Part shown: positions 27,513-36,002 of the stretch, one piece after another
Numbering within the stretch: the stretch's first letter is position 1
Layout: each line of letters starts with the position of its first letter
Assembly (NCBI RefSeq): GCF_050433565.1
Contig: NZ_JBNPWZ010000004.1
Span: 1 to 64,000 of the forward strand
DNA from: Ornithinibacillus bavariensis
GTDB lineage: Bacteria; Bacillota; Bacilli; Bacillales; Amphibacillaceae
Reading direction: 5' to 3'
Length of the DNA stretch: 64,000 bases
Notes under the pieces: generated by a model
Told to the model about the DNA's origin: nothing
The model's input: the letters and a program-made list of their open reading frames with translations, nothing else
The model's database searches: none
Made by a program: the position numbers and the translations under genes

Positions 27513-27833
27513 ATGGAGAATTTAACTGAAATGCTCAAAGGTTCCCTAGAAGGCTGCGTGCTAGAGATCATCAGCCGCCGTGAGACCTACGGTTACGAGA
27601 TTACTCGTCGCCTAAACGAGCTTGGATTCACAGAAGTCGTGGAAGGGACAGTATATACTATCCTTGTACGATTAGAAAAGAAGAAGCTGGTAAATATAGA
27701 AAAAAAGCCATCAGACATGGGGCCACCTCGCAAGTTTTACACCCTGAATGAGGCTGGTCGCGAGGAACTTGAGTTATTTTGGAAAAAGTGGGATTTTGTA
27801 TCATCAAAAATTAATATTTTAAGGTCAAAGTAG
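27513..27833 (+). CDS. PadR-family transcriptional regulator
   Basis: A 106-residue winged-helix regulator of the short PadR-s1 class: EMLKGSLEGCVLEIISRRETYGYEITRRLNELGF...VEGTVYTILVRLEKKKLV and PRKFYTLNEAGREEL are typical. Such proteins repress neighbouring transporter genes and are released by the drug or peptide they sense. The ATG at 27513 lies nine bases after AGAGGTG; an upstream GTG falls inside that site. It begins a cassette with a DUF1048 protein and an ABC exporter, the whole of noticeably higher GC than the flanks. Confidence 0.92.
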   Translation: MENLTEMLKGSLEGCVLEIISRRETYGYEITRRLNELGFTEVVEGTVYTILVRLEKKKLVNIEKKPSDMGPPRKFYTLNEAGREELELFWKKWDFVSSKINILRSK

Positions 27834-27899
27834 CTTCATAAGATATATCATCTGATACTATCGATGACTTATTCAGCTAATAAAAGGAGGAAAAATAAC

Positions 27900-28241
27900 A
27901 TGTTAGAGATGTTCAAAAAATTGATCGGTGATAAAAAAGAATACAAAATGATGATGGCAAGGGTGGACGCTCTGCCAGAGGATTACCAGTTCGTATTTAA
28001 GAAAATTCAAAACTACATGTGGAATTTTGCTACAGGTAACGGGATGGATATGCTGCAAATGCAATATGAACTTATTGATTTGTTTGAAGAAGGAGCGGCA
28101 GAAGGAAGACAGGTGCTAGATATTACTGGAGATGATGTGGCATCCTTTGCCGACGAATTGGTGGCAAACGCTAAAACCTATGTCGCTAAGTATCGTGAAG
28201 ACTTGAATCAGAGTATCCAGGATCGATTGAGAAAAAAGTAA
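27900..28241 (+). CDS. DUF1048 protein
   Basis: A 113-residue, mostly helical cytosolic protein (MLEMFKKLIGDKKEYK...ALPEDYQFVFKKIQNYMWNF...DDVASFADELVANAKTY). DUF1048 proteins regularly accompany PadR regulators in Firmicutes, often upstream of ABC-2 exporters; their biochemical role is unknown. Start chosen at 27900 because AAAGGAGG lies just upstream. Confidence 0.85.
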   Translation: MLEMFKKLIGDKKEYKMMMARVDALPEDYQFVFKKIQNYMWNFATGNGMDMLQMQYELIDLFEEGAAEGRQVLDITGDDVASFADELVANAKTYVAKYREDLNQSIQDRLRKK

Positions 28242-28322
28242 AAACTCGATAGATAATACTGACTGAATAGCTAGTTGTAAATGTGGAATGTGTCCTCGTT
28301 ATTCAGTTTTATTTTTACAGTG

Positions 28323-28336
28323 GTACTAAGTAATAC
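28323..28336 (+). promoter_or_regulatory. Second putative PadR site, ahead of the ABC transporter
   Basis: GTACTAAGTAATAC repeats the element GTACTAAGTAACAC found at 27462 in front of padR. The shared 11 bases suggest that both transcription units answer to the same regulator. Confidence 0.5.
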
Positions 28337-28411
28337 AGGTTACCAGTCAGACTGAATAGCAAGCAAGGAATCTAGCTATACAACGTGTATGTAAAAAAGG
28401 AGGAGAATAGT

Positions 28412-29173
28412 ATGAGCAATACAGCGATATCTGTAAAAGGATTAAAGAAGTCCTTTAAAGACAAGGAAGTCTTAAAAGGGGTGGACTTTGAGGTACGGCA
28501 GGGTGAAATCTTCGCCCTGCTGGGATCGAACGGAGCGGGCAAGACAACAACAGTGAATATCCTCTCAACGCAGATGAAGCCTGATGGTGGGGAAGTAAGT
28601 ATTTGCAGCTTTGACGTTCAGCGCCAATCCGATCAGGTTCGCCAGAGCATCAGCCTGACAGGGCAATTCGCAGCTCTAGACGGAATGCTTACTGGTCGGG
28701 AAAATCTAATGATGATTGCAAAGCTTAGGGGAGTTTCTAAACCCGCTCAAGTTGTAGAAAATTTGCTTACAAAATTTAGCCTGACCGATGCGGCTAATCG
28801 ACGAGCTGACCAGTATTCTGGGGGGATGAAGCGCCGGCTTGATATCGCCATGAGTCTGATTGGTAAGCCGGAAGTCATTTTCCTCGACGAACCGACAACA
28901 GGACTTGATCCAGAAGCTCGAATTGAAGTATGGAATACTGTGAAGGAGCTTGCTGATAGTGGTACGACCATATTGCTTACTACCCAATACCTGGAGGAGG
29001 CTGAACAACTAGCAGACCGTATCGCTATCCTGCACGATGGAAAAATCATCACTACTGGGACCCTTACCGAGCTTAAAGCGATGTTCCCACCAGCAAAAGT
29101 GGAATATATTGAGAAGCAGCCTACATTGGAGGAAATTTTCCTAGCTATCATTAGTAAAAAGGAGGAGATGTAA
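28412..29173 (+). CDS. ABC transporter ATP-binding protein (DrrA-like)
   Basis: A 253-residue ATPase subunit of an ABC-2 exporter. Walker A GSNGAGKTT, signature YSGGMKRRL, Walker B VIFLDEPTTGLDPEAR and the switch region LLTTQYLEEAEQLADR are intact; the QYLEEAEQLADRI string is typical of daunorubicin-resistance-type (DrrA) ATPases. It is shorter than DrrA (about 310-330) because most of the C-terminal regulatory domain is missing. Start at 28412 follows AAAGGAGGAG. Directly joined to the permease gene (no gap). Confidence 0.92.
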   Translation: MSNTAISVKGLKKSFKDKEVLKGVDFEVRQGEIFALLGSNGAGKTTTVNILSTQMKPDGGEVSICSFDVQRQSDQVRQSISLTGQFAALDGMLTGRENLMMIAKLRGVSKPAQVVENLLTKFSLTDAANRRADQYSGGMKRRLDIAMSLIGKPEVIFLDEPTTGLDPEARIEVWNTVKELADSGTTILLTTQYLEEAEQLADRIAILHDGKIITTGTLTELKAMFPPAKVEYIEKQPTLEEIFLAIISKKEEM

Positions 29174-29923
29174 ATGAAGAGAAAGACAGGGGTATTATTA
29201 GGTCGTTTAATGCGGAACATAATGCGTAGCCCGGATACAATTATTACGGTGGCGATTACACCGATTATGATGATGTTACTATTTGTTTACGTATTTGGCG
29301 GGGCCATCGAAACAGGCACGGACAATTATGTCAATTATTTATTGCCGGGAATTCTGCTTATGGCTATCGCTACTGGTGTTGGTTACACTTCCCTTCGGCT
29401 ATTTACAGATGTACAGAGTGGACTGATGGCACGTTTCATTACGATGCCTATCAAGCGCTCATCGGTATTATGGGCTCATGTGTTGACCTCACTTGTTTCA
29501 AATGCGCTTACGGTCATCGTGGTTTTTCTTGTCGCACTCTTGATCGGCTTCCGTACCAATGCTAATTTACTAGATTGGTTTTCAGTTGCTGGAGTACTTG
29601 GATTATTTACTTTAGCGCTAACATGGCTATCGGTCATTCCAGGCTTGACCGCAAAATCTATGGAAGGGGCGACAGCCTACTCGTATCCACTGGTTTTCCT
29701 GCCGTTTATCAGTTCAGCCTTTGTACCGACAGAAACCATGCCTAAAGTCGTCCGTGTATTTGCCGAGAACCAGCCTGTCACTTCAATCGTGAATTCAATC
29801 CGTGCCCTTCTGTATGAAGGGTCTATTGACAACAATCTCTGGATTGCGTTTGCTTGGTGTGTTGGTATTATGGTCGTATCTTATTACTTCGCCAGTAAAC
29901 TATTTAAACGGCAGTTCGTCTAA
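29174..29923 (+). CDS. ABC-2 transporter permease (DrrB-like)
   Basis: A 249-residue membrane protein with six predicted helices, the permease half of the exporter. PITMMLLFVYVFGGAI-type N-terminus and the LPGILLMAIATG and PLVFLPFISSAFVPTETMP segments match DrrB/NodJ-type permeases; EXE-type end FAENQPVTSIVNSIRALL. Together with 28412-29173 it should form an exporter for a hydrophobic drug or peptide; the substrate is unknown. Confidence 0.9.
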   Translation: MKRKTGVLLGRLMRNIMRSPDTIITVAITPIMMMLLFVYVFGGAIETGTDNYVNYLLPGILLMAIATGVGYTSLRLFTDVQSGLMARFITMPIKRSSVLWAHVLTSLVSNALTVIVVFLVALLIGFRTNANLLDWFSVAGVLGLFTLALTWLSVIPGLTAKSMEGATAYSYPLVFLPFISSAFVPTETMPKVVRVFAENQPVTSIVNSIRALLYEGSIDNNLWIAFAWCVGIMVVSYYFASKLFKRQFV

Positions 29924-29993
29924 GTATACGAATGCCAAAACCGTACAGGTTGTACCAAACAGAAGTTATATTAAGTCCATAAATCTTAAGGAA

Positions 29994-30036
29994 GGGATTC
30001 TCAATGAGTAAGTAAGTTAATGAGAATCCCTTTCTT
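29994..30036 (+). terminator. Terminator of the PadR/ABC cassette
   Basis: Stem GGGATTCTCA / TGAGAATCCC, 17-base loop, followed by TTTCTT. Confidence 0.75.
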
Positions 30037-30079
30037 AATTAAGACTTGTTACATGCCACACACAGATTTCTCGTATATA

Positions 30080-31789
30080 TTAATAATTACGTTTCGTCCA
30101 GCCATCACTGACTACATCTATAGGTAGCTTTTTATTAGCAGAATTAGTAAGCTTCAAATTGTCTACATACCAACCACGTCCATGATAATATGTGTCTGTA
30201 TTATACCGGAAACGGATATGTGTAGTACCAGCTGGAATCGTCACTTCTTTTGAAAGCCAATCGATGCTTGTACCAGTAAAGGGCTCCATTACCTGTTGCC
30301 AATGTTCCCCATCACTTGTTACTTCTACAAATCCAAAGTCAGCGTCTTGTTCTGTTCGATACCATGTGTCAAAAGAAAGCGTAGCTGCTGTATTTAAATT
30401 CACCTCTGCGGTTAGATTCCGATTTAGAAGGTCTCCATAGCCTGCGAACCATGCTTCTGCTTTTTTAGTTGGCATCGCAACAGGAATGGCATCTGCAACA
30501 AGTTCTGCAAACATCCGTCTTGCTGGATTGGTTGAAACGGTATTCCTTGTTGGATGAACACGATTTGTCAGCAATATGGCAATCGTGTCATTATTCTGGT
30601 TGATAACAATTGATGTTCCTGTATAACCGGTATGACCAAGTGAGGCTGCTTCCGATAAACCTTCCATATACCACATTTGTGATAATTCCCACCCAAGTCC
30701 ATGATCATCACCAGGGAATTCAGGTATTTGATTTTCTACGAGTAGTTTAACCGTTTCAGGTTTCAATAGTTGTTTTCCACCATAGCGACCATCGTTCAGA
30801 AACATATGTGCAAGAATTGCTAAGTCCTTAGCGGTGGAGAAGACACCAGCATGTCCTGCAACACCGTCAAGAGCCCATGCCTTTTCATCATGAACTTGTC
30901 CCCAAACAATTCCTCTATCTGTCCATGGCATATATTCTGTTGCTGCAATTCTGTATCTTAATGATTTTGGTGGATTATACATTGTATCCTTCATGTTAAG
31001 CGGATCTGTGATGTTCTCCTTCACATAATGATCAAGCCTTTGACCAGATAGTCGTTCAATCAAAATTCCTAAGGTAATCATATTTAAATCGCTGTACGTA
31101 TAAACAGTACCAGGTTCATTTGTGAGAGGATACTGGAGAACATATTGGTGGCGCGCCTCTCTGTCGCCTTCAACGTTATAGACAGGTGCGCTTGGTGGAA
31201 AACCGGATGTATGGGTCATTAATTGACGAATCGTTACATTCTCTTTGTCATTCATTGCGAATTCAGGAAGATGTTTTGCAACAGGATCATCAAGTTTAAA
31301 AGACCCATCTTCATACAGCTTCATTGCTGCGGTCGTAGTAAAAATTTTACTAATCGAGGCAAGGTCGAATATGGTATCCTTTTTCATTTTGATTTTGTTG
31401 TCAGCTTCCGTAAATTCGTCATCCTCATAAAGGTATGCATGACCATATGCTTCATGCTGAACAATATGTCCACGGCGTGCAACGAAGGTTACAGCCCCAG
31501 GAAATGTTCCACTATCAATCATAGATTCGATCATGGAATCTATATTTAATAATGGTTCCTCCACCATACCCGCTCCCTTGACTGAACCGGGATGTAGAAC
31601 AGGTGAGGAAGGGCCTGGAGTCCCCCATGAGAATTTCGGATGGGCTTTTAAGGATGACTTCTTTTGATTTTTCTTTTCAATAATCGGTCCATTAAAGTAA
31701 TTGGATTCGGCGATGGTTATTTCAGTATGGAATATAATCATCGTGAATAGGACAATAGACAACAAACCGTACATTAGTTTACGAATCAT
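30080..31789 (-). CDS. Secreted beta-lactamase-fold serine hydrolase with C-terminal beta domain
   Basis: A 569-residue exported protein. After a signal peptide (about 1-28) comes a class C beta-lactamase/penicillin-binding-like domain (about 75-425) with SISK (S-x-x-K nucleophile motif), YSD in the place of Y-x-N, and HTG in the third box, so it is probably an active esterase, carboxypeptidase or muropeptide hydrolase. Residues about 450-569 form a beta-rich module (FDTWYRTEQDADFGFVEVTSDG, YYHGRGWYVDNLKL), similar to MAM/discoidin-like carbohydrate-binding folds. Alone in its unit. A true beta-lactamase is less likely. Confidence 0.82.
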   Translation of the reverse strand: MIRKLMYGLLSIVLFTMIIFHTEITIAESNYFNGPIIEKKNQKKSSLKAHPKFSWGTPGPSSPVLHPGSVKGAGMVEEPLLNIDSMIESMIDSGTFPGAVTFVARRGHIVQHEAYGHAYLYEDDEFTEADNKIKMKKDTIFDLASISKIFTTTAAMKLYEDGSFKLDDPVAKHLPEFAMNDKENVTIRQLMTHTSGFPPSAPVYNVEGDREARHQYVLQYPLTNEPGTVYTYSDLNMITLGILIERLSGQRLDHYVKENITDPLNMKDTMYNPPKSLRYRIAATEYMPWTDRGIVWGQVHDEKAWALDGVAGHAGVFSTAKDLAILAHMFLNDGRYGGKQLLKPETVKLLVENQIPEFPGDDHGLGWELSQMWYMEGLSEAASLGHTGYTGTSIVINQNNDTIAILLTNRVHPTRNTVSTNPARRMFAELVADAIPVAMPTKKAEAWFAGYGDLLNRNLTAEVNLNTAATLSFDTWYRTEQDADFGFVEVTSDGEHWQQVMEPFTGTSIDWLSKEVTIPAGTTHIRFRYNTDTYYHGRGWYVDNLKLTNSANKKLPIDVVSDGWTKRNY

Positions 31790-31973
31790 TTTTATCCTCC
31801 TTAATCCTTCATAAATTTAATAGACTGTGGAGTATCTTTGTAGCGCTTACATATTTTGATTATAGTAGAAGTATTACTTCGTGTATATGCAACTTACGAA
31901 TTAAAAAATACTAGAATCACATGAACAATCAATGACTAATGGAGGAGGGGATAGGCTTAGTTCCCGGTTTGGT

Positions 31974-32000
31974 TTAAGGCACGGATAGTCCGTGCCTTAA
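31974..32000. terminator. Hairpin between hydrolase and reductase genes
   Basis: Perfect 12-base stem TTAAGGCACGGA / TCCGTGCCTTAA with a three-base loop, just beyond the stop of the minus-strand reductase gene. The U-tract is poor. Confidence 0.6.
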
Positions 32001-32024
32001 CGCTTATCTAAGAATTTTAGAAAA

Positions 32025-33098
32025 TCAGGATTCTATCAAGTTCTTGGTTAGTTTCTTATTTCGCTCTTGAAAAATTTCATTGTGTGACGAAACCATCGCC
32101 ACATCACTAGCCTCTGGTTCAATATACTGCTTTGCTCTGTTAACGGCATTTGCTGCATCGTGAAAGGCTCCAGCAATTAGATGAACCTTTCCTTTATGTT
32201 TTAAAATATCTCCGGCAACAAAGAGACCTTTTATTTTCGTTTCACCCATTTCATTTCCTTCAATGAAATAATTATCAACTAAATTAATATTTAGTGGGCT
32301 GTTCTGAAAAAGTGTAAGGTCTTGATCGTAACCATGACTAATAATGACATCATCTACTTCTACAAGGGATTTTTTGCCAGTTATACCATTTTCTAATTCG
32401 ACTCTCTCTATTCTATCTTGTGTACTACTAGCGATTAAATTTGAAATTTTGGTATGGGAAAAATTCTCAACTGAACTGCTAAGTAATTGGGTGATCATTG
32501 CTTCGTGTCCATTTAGTTGTTCCTTTCGATAAGTAATATATACCTTTTTAGCAATTGGTTCTAGTTCATTAGCCCAGTCTATAGCTGTATTTCCCCCACC
32601 TGATATTAAAACTGTTTTATTTCTAAATCGATTTAATGATTTCACAGTGTAATGAAGGTTCGTTATCTCAAATCTGTCTGCTCCTTGAATGTTTAGCTTT
32701 TGTGGTTCTAAAATGCCACTTCCTGTAGCAATGATAATGGCTTTAGAATAGTGCACTGCACCTGATGCTGCATGAATTTCAAAGATAGCATCGTTTTTCT
32801 CAATCGACACAACCTTTTCATTTAGAACAACCTTTGGGTTAAATGTTAGTCCCTGTTCTACTAACTGATTAATTAATTTTGCACCAGTAATAGGAGTGAT
32901 TCCCCCAACATCCCAAATGGTTTTTTCTGGATAGATATGTACTTTACCTCCTAATTGTGTTTGGAAGTCAATAATCTTCGTCTTCATCTCCCTAAGTCCA
33001 CTATAAAAAGCAGAAAAAAGTCCTGCTGGCCCGCCACCTATGATGGTGATGTCGTAACAATCGTAATTAGACAAACGGCTACGCTCCTCTCCGTACAT
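32025..33098 (-). CDS. Ferredoxin/flavodoxin-NADP+ reductase, thioredoxin-reductase type (YcgT/YumC-like)
   Basis: A 357-residue FAD/NAD(P)-binding reductase. FAD motif IIGGGPAGLFSAFYSG, NADPH motif ISGGGNTAIDWANEL and the late VAGDILKHKGKVHLIAGAFHDAANAVN are present, while the CxxC of thioredoxin reductase is absent, as in the type 2 ferredoxin-NADP+ reductases. B. subtilis YcgT of this family is Fur-regulated. The ATG at 33098 (MYGEER) is chosen; the frame stays open through the Fur site, which cannot be coding. It probably supplies electrons for release of iron from imported chelates. Confidence 0.83.
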   Translation of the reverse strand: MYGEERSRLSNYDCYDITIIGGGPAGLFSAFYSGLREMKTKIIDFQTQLGGKVHIYPEKTIWDVGGITPITGAKLINQLVEQGLTFNPKVVLNEKVVSIEKNDAIFEIHAASGAVHYSKAIIIATGSGILEPQKLNIQGADRFEITNLHYTVKSLNRFRNKTVLISGGGNTAIDWANELEPIAKKVYITYRKEQLNGHEAMITQLLSSSVENFSHTKISNLIASSTQDRIERVELENGITGKKSLVEVDDVIISHGYDQDLTLFQNSPLNINLVDNYFIEGNEMGETKIKGLFVAGDILKHKGKVHLIAGAFHDAANAVNRAKQYIEPEASDVAMVSSHNEIFQERNKKLTKNLIES

Positions 33099-33134
33099 TT
33101 CAAGTATTTTAAAACCTTTCTTACATAAGTTATT

Positions 33135-33153
33135 GACAATGATAATCATTTTC
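33135..33153. promoter_or_regulatory. Fur box 1
   Basis: GACAATGATAATCATTTTC matches the 19-base Fur consensus GATAATGATAATCATTATC at 17 positions. It lies just downstream of the reductase promoter. Confidence 0.9.
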
Positions 33154-33165
33154 ATTTATATTGAC

Positions 33166-33195
33166 ATTATAAGCGACAATGAGAATCATTATCAA
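33166..33195 (-). promoter_or_regulatory. Promoter of the reductase gene
   Basis: On the minus strand TTGATA (33195-33190), an 18-base spacer and TATAAT (33171-33166). Fur box 2 covers the -35 region and box 1 lies behind the -10, so iron-loaded Fur should block it. Confidence 0.65.
33175..33193. promoter_or_regulatory. Fur box 2
   Basis: GACAATGAGAATCATTATC matches the Fur consensus at 17 of 19 positions. Placed 43 bases upstream of the ABC importer start, it should control both divergent units. Confidence 0.9.
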
Positions 33196-33235
33196 TAGTT
33201 TTTTAGCAATTTTAGATAGAAGGTGGAGGTAAGTA

Positions 33236-34081
33236 ATGTCCCGTTTACACGTGGAAGACGTTTCTATTGGATATAGAGAAAGGATCATTGTAAAAAATCT
33301 ATCCATTCAGATACCTGATAAGAAAATAACAACCATCATTGGTTCGAATGGTTGTGGAAAATCAACATTATTAAAAGCGATTACTCGCATCATTCCACAT
33401 CAATATGGTTCGATACTCCTTGATGGCCAAAGCATTATACAGGAGAATACGAAGGAATTAGCGAAAAAGATGGCTATTCTTCCACAAACCAATGAAGTGA
33501 CGGCTGGATTAACAGTTGGAGAACTCGTTTCCTATGGACGCTTTCCTTATCAAAAGGGATTTGGCAGGTTAACTAAAAAGGATTTAGAGGTGATAGATTG
33601 GGCACTAGAGAGGACAAGGACAATTGATTATAAATATAAAACAGTTGACTCATTATCAGGTGGGCAAAGACAGCGTGTTTGGATAGCGATGGCATTAGCA
33701 CAAGAAACAGATATTATTTTTCTGGATGAACCCACTACATATTTAGATTTGGCTCATCAACTAGAGGTCCTAGAACTCTTGCAGCAATTAAACCAGGAAC
33801 AAGGGCGATCAATCATTATGGTTCTTCACGATATTAACCAAGCTGCGCGATTTGCGGACTATATCATTGCATTAAAGGATGGAAAAGTAGTAAAAACCGG
33901 TCCCAGTGATGAAGTAATCAATAAGGAAGTACTTAAAGAAGTCTTTCAAATTGATGCTGTGCTTCGTCAGGATCCCATAACAAAAAAACCAATATGTATG
34001 ACGTATAACTTAATTAAGGGAGAGAAAGAGAATGAAGAAAGTTTCCATACTGGTTCTCATATTGTTCATAGCAATACTTAG
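33236..34081 (+). CDS. Iron-siderophore ABC importer, ATPase (FecE/FhuC type)
   Basis: A 281-residue ATPase of a type II importer. Walker A GSNGCGKST, Q-loop LPQTNEVTAGLTVGELV, signature LSGGQRQRV, Walker B DIIFLDEPTTYLD and the histidine switch VLHDINQA are all intact. First gene of the operon; Fur boxes precede it. Its last 50 bases overlap the binding-protein gene in another frame, giving tight translational coupling. Confidence 0.95.
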   Translation: MSRLHVEDVSIGYRERIIVKNLSIQIPDKKITTIIGSNGCGKSTLLKAITRIIPHQYGSILLDGQSIIQENTKELAKKMAILPQTNEVTAGLTVGELVSYGRFPYQKGFGRLTKKDLEVIDWALERTRTIDYKYKTVDSLSGGQRQRVWIAMALAQETDIIFLDEPTTYLDLAHQLEVLELLQQLNQEQGRSIIMVLHDINQAARFADYIIALKDGKVVKTGPSDEVINKEVLKEVFQIDAVLRQDPITKKPICMTYNLIKGEKENEESFHTGSHIVHSNT

Positions 34082-34946
34082 TGGGTGTGGCAATACATCT
34101 ACTGAGGGAAGTAAAGAAGAAAAAGCGAAAGAAAAAACGATAACCTATCAATCTGAAAATGGACCAGTAAAAGTGCCAGCAGATCCGCAGCGTGTTGTAG
34201 TTTTATCTTCTTTTGCAGGGAATGTTATGGCATTAGATGTCAATATTGTAGGGGTAGATTCCTGGTCGAAAATGAATCCACGTTTTCAGGATAAATTACA
34301 GGATGTAGAAGAAGTTTCTAGTGATGATCTAGAAAAAATAATCGAATTAGAGCCTGATCTAATTATTGGATTATCCAACATAACGAACATTGATAAATTA
34401 AAGGAAATAGCTCCTACCGTAACGTTTACATATGGTAAGGTGGATTACTTACAGCAGCATATTGAGATTGGTAAATTATTAAATAGAGAAAAAGAAGCTA
34501 CAGCATGGGTTGAGGATTTCAAAAAACGCGCAGCAGATTTAGGAGATAAAGTTCGTCAAACAATTGGAGAAGCTACTACGGTTTCTGTTTTAGAAAGCTT
34601 CGATAAGCAAATCTATATTTATGGTGATAACTGGGGTCGGGGAACTGAAATTCTGTATCAAGAGATGGAATTAGAAATGCCTGAAAAAGTAAAAGAAACT
34701 GCACTTGAACCAGGCTATTATGCTATCTCACAGGAGGTTATTCCTGAGTATGCTGGCGATTACTTGGTAATTAGTAAATTTTCCGATCAAGATAATAGCT
34801 ATTTAGAGTCTGAATCATTTAAAAATATTCCAGCTGTTAAAACGAATCAAGTTATCGAAGTTGATGCATATGAATTTTACTTTAATGATCCTCTAACACT
34901 TGACTATCAATTGGAAACCTTTGAAAAGGCGTTTCTAAAAAACTAG
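34032..34946 (+). CDS. Iron-siderophore binding lipoprotein (FecB type)
   Basis: A 304-residue lipoprotein with signal peptide and lipobox LSGC (Cys19), then a class III (helical-hinge) binding fold: RVVVLSSFAGNVMALD, LEPDLIIG, ESFDKQIYIYGDNWGRGTE. It captures a ferric chelate and docks to the two permeases. The closest B. subtilis relatives in organisation are YfmC and similar ferric-citrate or hydroxamate systems; ligand not assignable from sequence. Confidence 0.93.
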   Translation: MKKVSILVLILFIAILSGCGNTSTEGSKEEKAKEKTITYQSENGPVKVPADPQRVVVLSSFAGNVMALDVNIVGVDSWSKMNPRFQDKLQDVEEVSSDDLEKIIELEPDLIIGLSNITNIDKLKEIAPTVTFTYGKVDYLQQHIEIGKLLNREKEATAWVEDFKKRAADLGDKVRQTIGEATTVSVLESFDKQIYIYGDNWGRGTEILYQEMELEMPEKVKETALEPGYYAISQEVIPEYAGDYLVISKFSDQDNSYLESESFKNIPAVKTNQVIEVDAYEFYFNDPLTLDYQLETFEKAFLKN

Positions 34947-34997
34947 TGTATAGGGGATAACATAAGTTGTCCCTCTCTATTACACTTAAGAGAGAGT

Positions 34998-36002
34998 ATG
35001 AGGATTATGAGAAAAAGACATTTATTTTATAAAACGTTGATAATATTGGTTAGCTTTATAGGTGCATTATGTATGTCCTTGGCTCTTGGTGCAGCTGACA
35101 TTAGCTTGAAATCTATTTGGTTATCCCTTACGACAAATGGTTCATCCGAGACCGCTAATATGTTACATGAGATACGTATTCCACGTGTTATCGGGGCTAT
35201 GTTTGTTGGTGCAGCTCTATCAGTAGCTGGAGCTATTATGCAAGGATTGACGAGAAATCCACTTGCTGATCCTGGCCTCTTAGGTTTAACTGCAGGGGCA
35301 AACCTTGCCTTAGCTATAGGGCTGGCATTTTTTCCTGCATTAAATTACTTTTCTATGATGGTTGCTTGTTTTATTGGTGCAGGTTTAGGTGCTGGGTTAG
35401 TATTTGGGATAGGTGCGACGAAGAGAGCTGGATTTTCTCCCTTCCGAATTGTGCTTGCAGGTGCTGCTATAACTGCATTTCTAACCGCTATAGCAGATGC
35501 GATTGGCATTTATTTTAAACTTTCTAAAGATATTTCAATGTGGACTGCTGGTGGACTGATTGGAACAACATGGAGCCAACTACAAATTATTGTCCCTATT
35601 ATTCTAGTAGGGGTTATTGTAGCTACACTTTTTTCACGCCAGCTTACGATACTAAGCTTACACGAGGAAGTAGCAATTGGATTAGGGCAAAATATCATGA
35701 AAGTAAAGGTAATTCTTTTCATCTTAATTATTGTATTAACTGGATCAGCGGTCGCCTTAGCGGGAAATATGGTTTTTCTTGGACTAATGATTCCCCATAT
35801 TGTTCGAGCAATAGTGGGAACAGACTATCGAGTTATTCTACCTATTTCTGCAATAACTGGAGCGGGATTTATGATGCTCGCAGACCTGATGGGTCGTACT
35901 ATCCATGCACCTTATGAGACCCCAGTCGCAGCTATTGTAGCATTTTTAGGTCTTCCGTTCTTCTTAATCGTCGTACATAAAGGGGGCAAAGCATTCTCAT
36001 GA
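34998..36002 (+). CDS. Iron-siderophore ABC permease (FecCD family) 1
   Basis: A 334-residue BtuC/FecCD permease with ten expected helices. IRIPRVIGAMFVGAALSVAGAIMQGLTRNPLADPGLLG is the diagnostic N-terminal region and GNMVFLGLMIPHIVR the ATPase-contact loop. It forms a heterodimer with the next gene product; the two overlap by four bases. Confidence 0.94.
   Translation: MRIMRKRHLFYKTLIILVSFIGALCMSLALGAADISLKSIWLSLTTNGSSETANMLHEIRIPRVIGAMFVGAALSVAGAIMQGLTRNPLADPGLLGLTAGANLALAIGLAFFPALNYFSMMVACFIGAGLGAGLVFGIGATKRAGFSPFRIVLAGAAITAFLTAIADAIGIYFKLSKDISMWTAGGLIGTTWSQLQIIVPIILVGVIVATLFSRQLTILSLHEEVAIGLGQNIMKVKVILFILIIVLTGSAVALAGNMVFLGLMIPHIVRAIVGTDYRVILPISAITGAGFMMLADLMGRTIHAPYETPVAAIVAFLGLPFFLIVVHKGGKAFS

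Noticed and set aside
29802..30011. A 69-codon frame at the end of the exporter permease
   Set aside because: Shadows the permease gene and ends in the terminator; no start signal.
33099..33155. N-terminal extension of the reductase
   Set aside because: The extra codons are the Fur box and promoter region; translation from ATG 33098 gives the normal family N-terminus.
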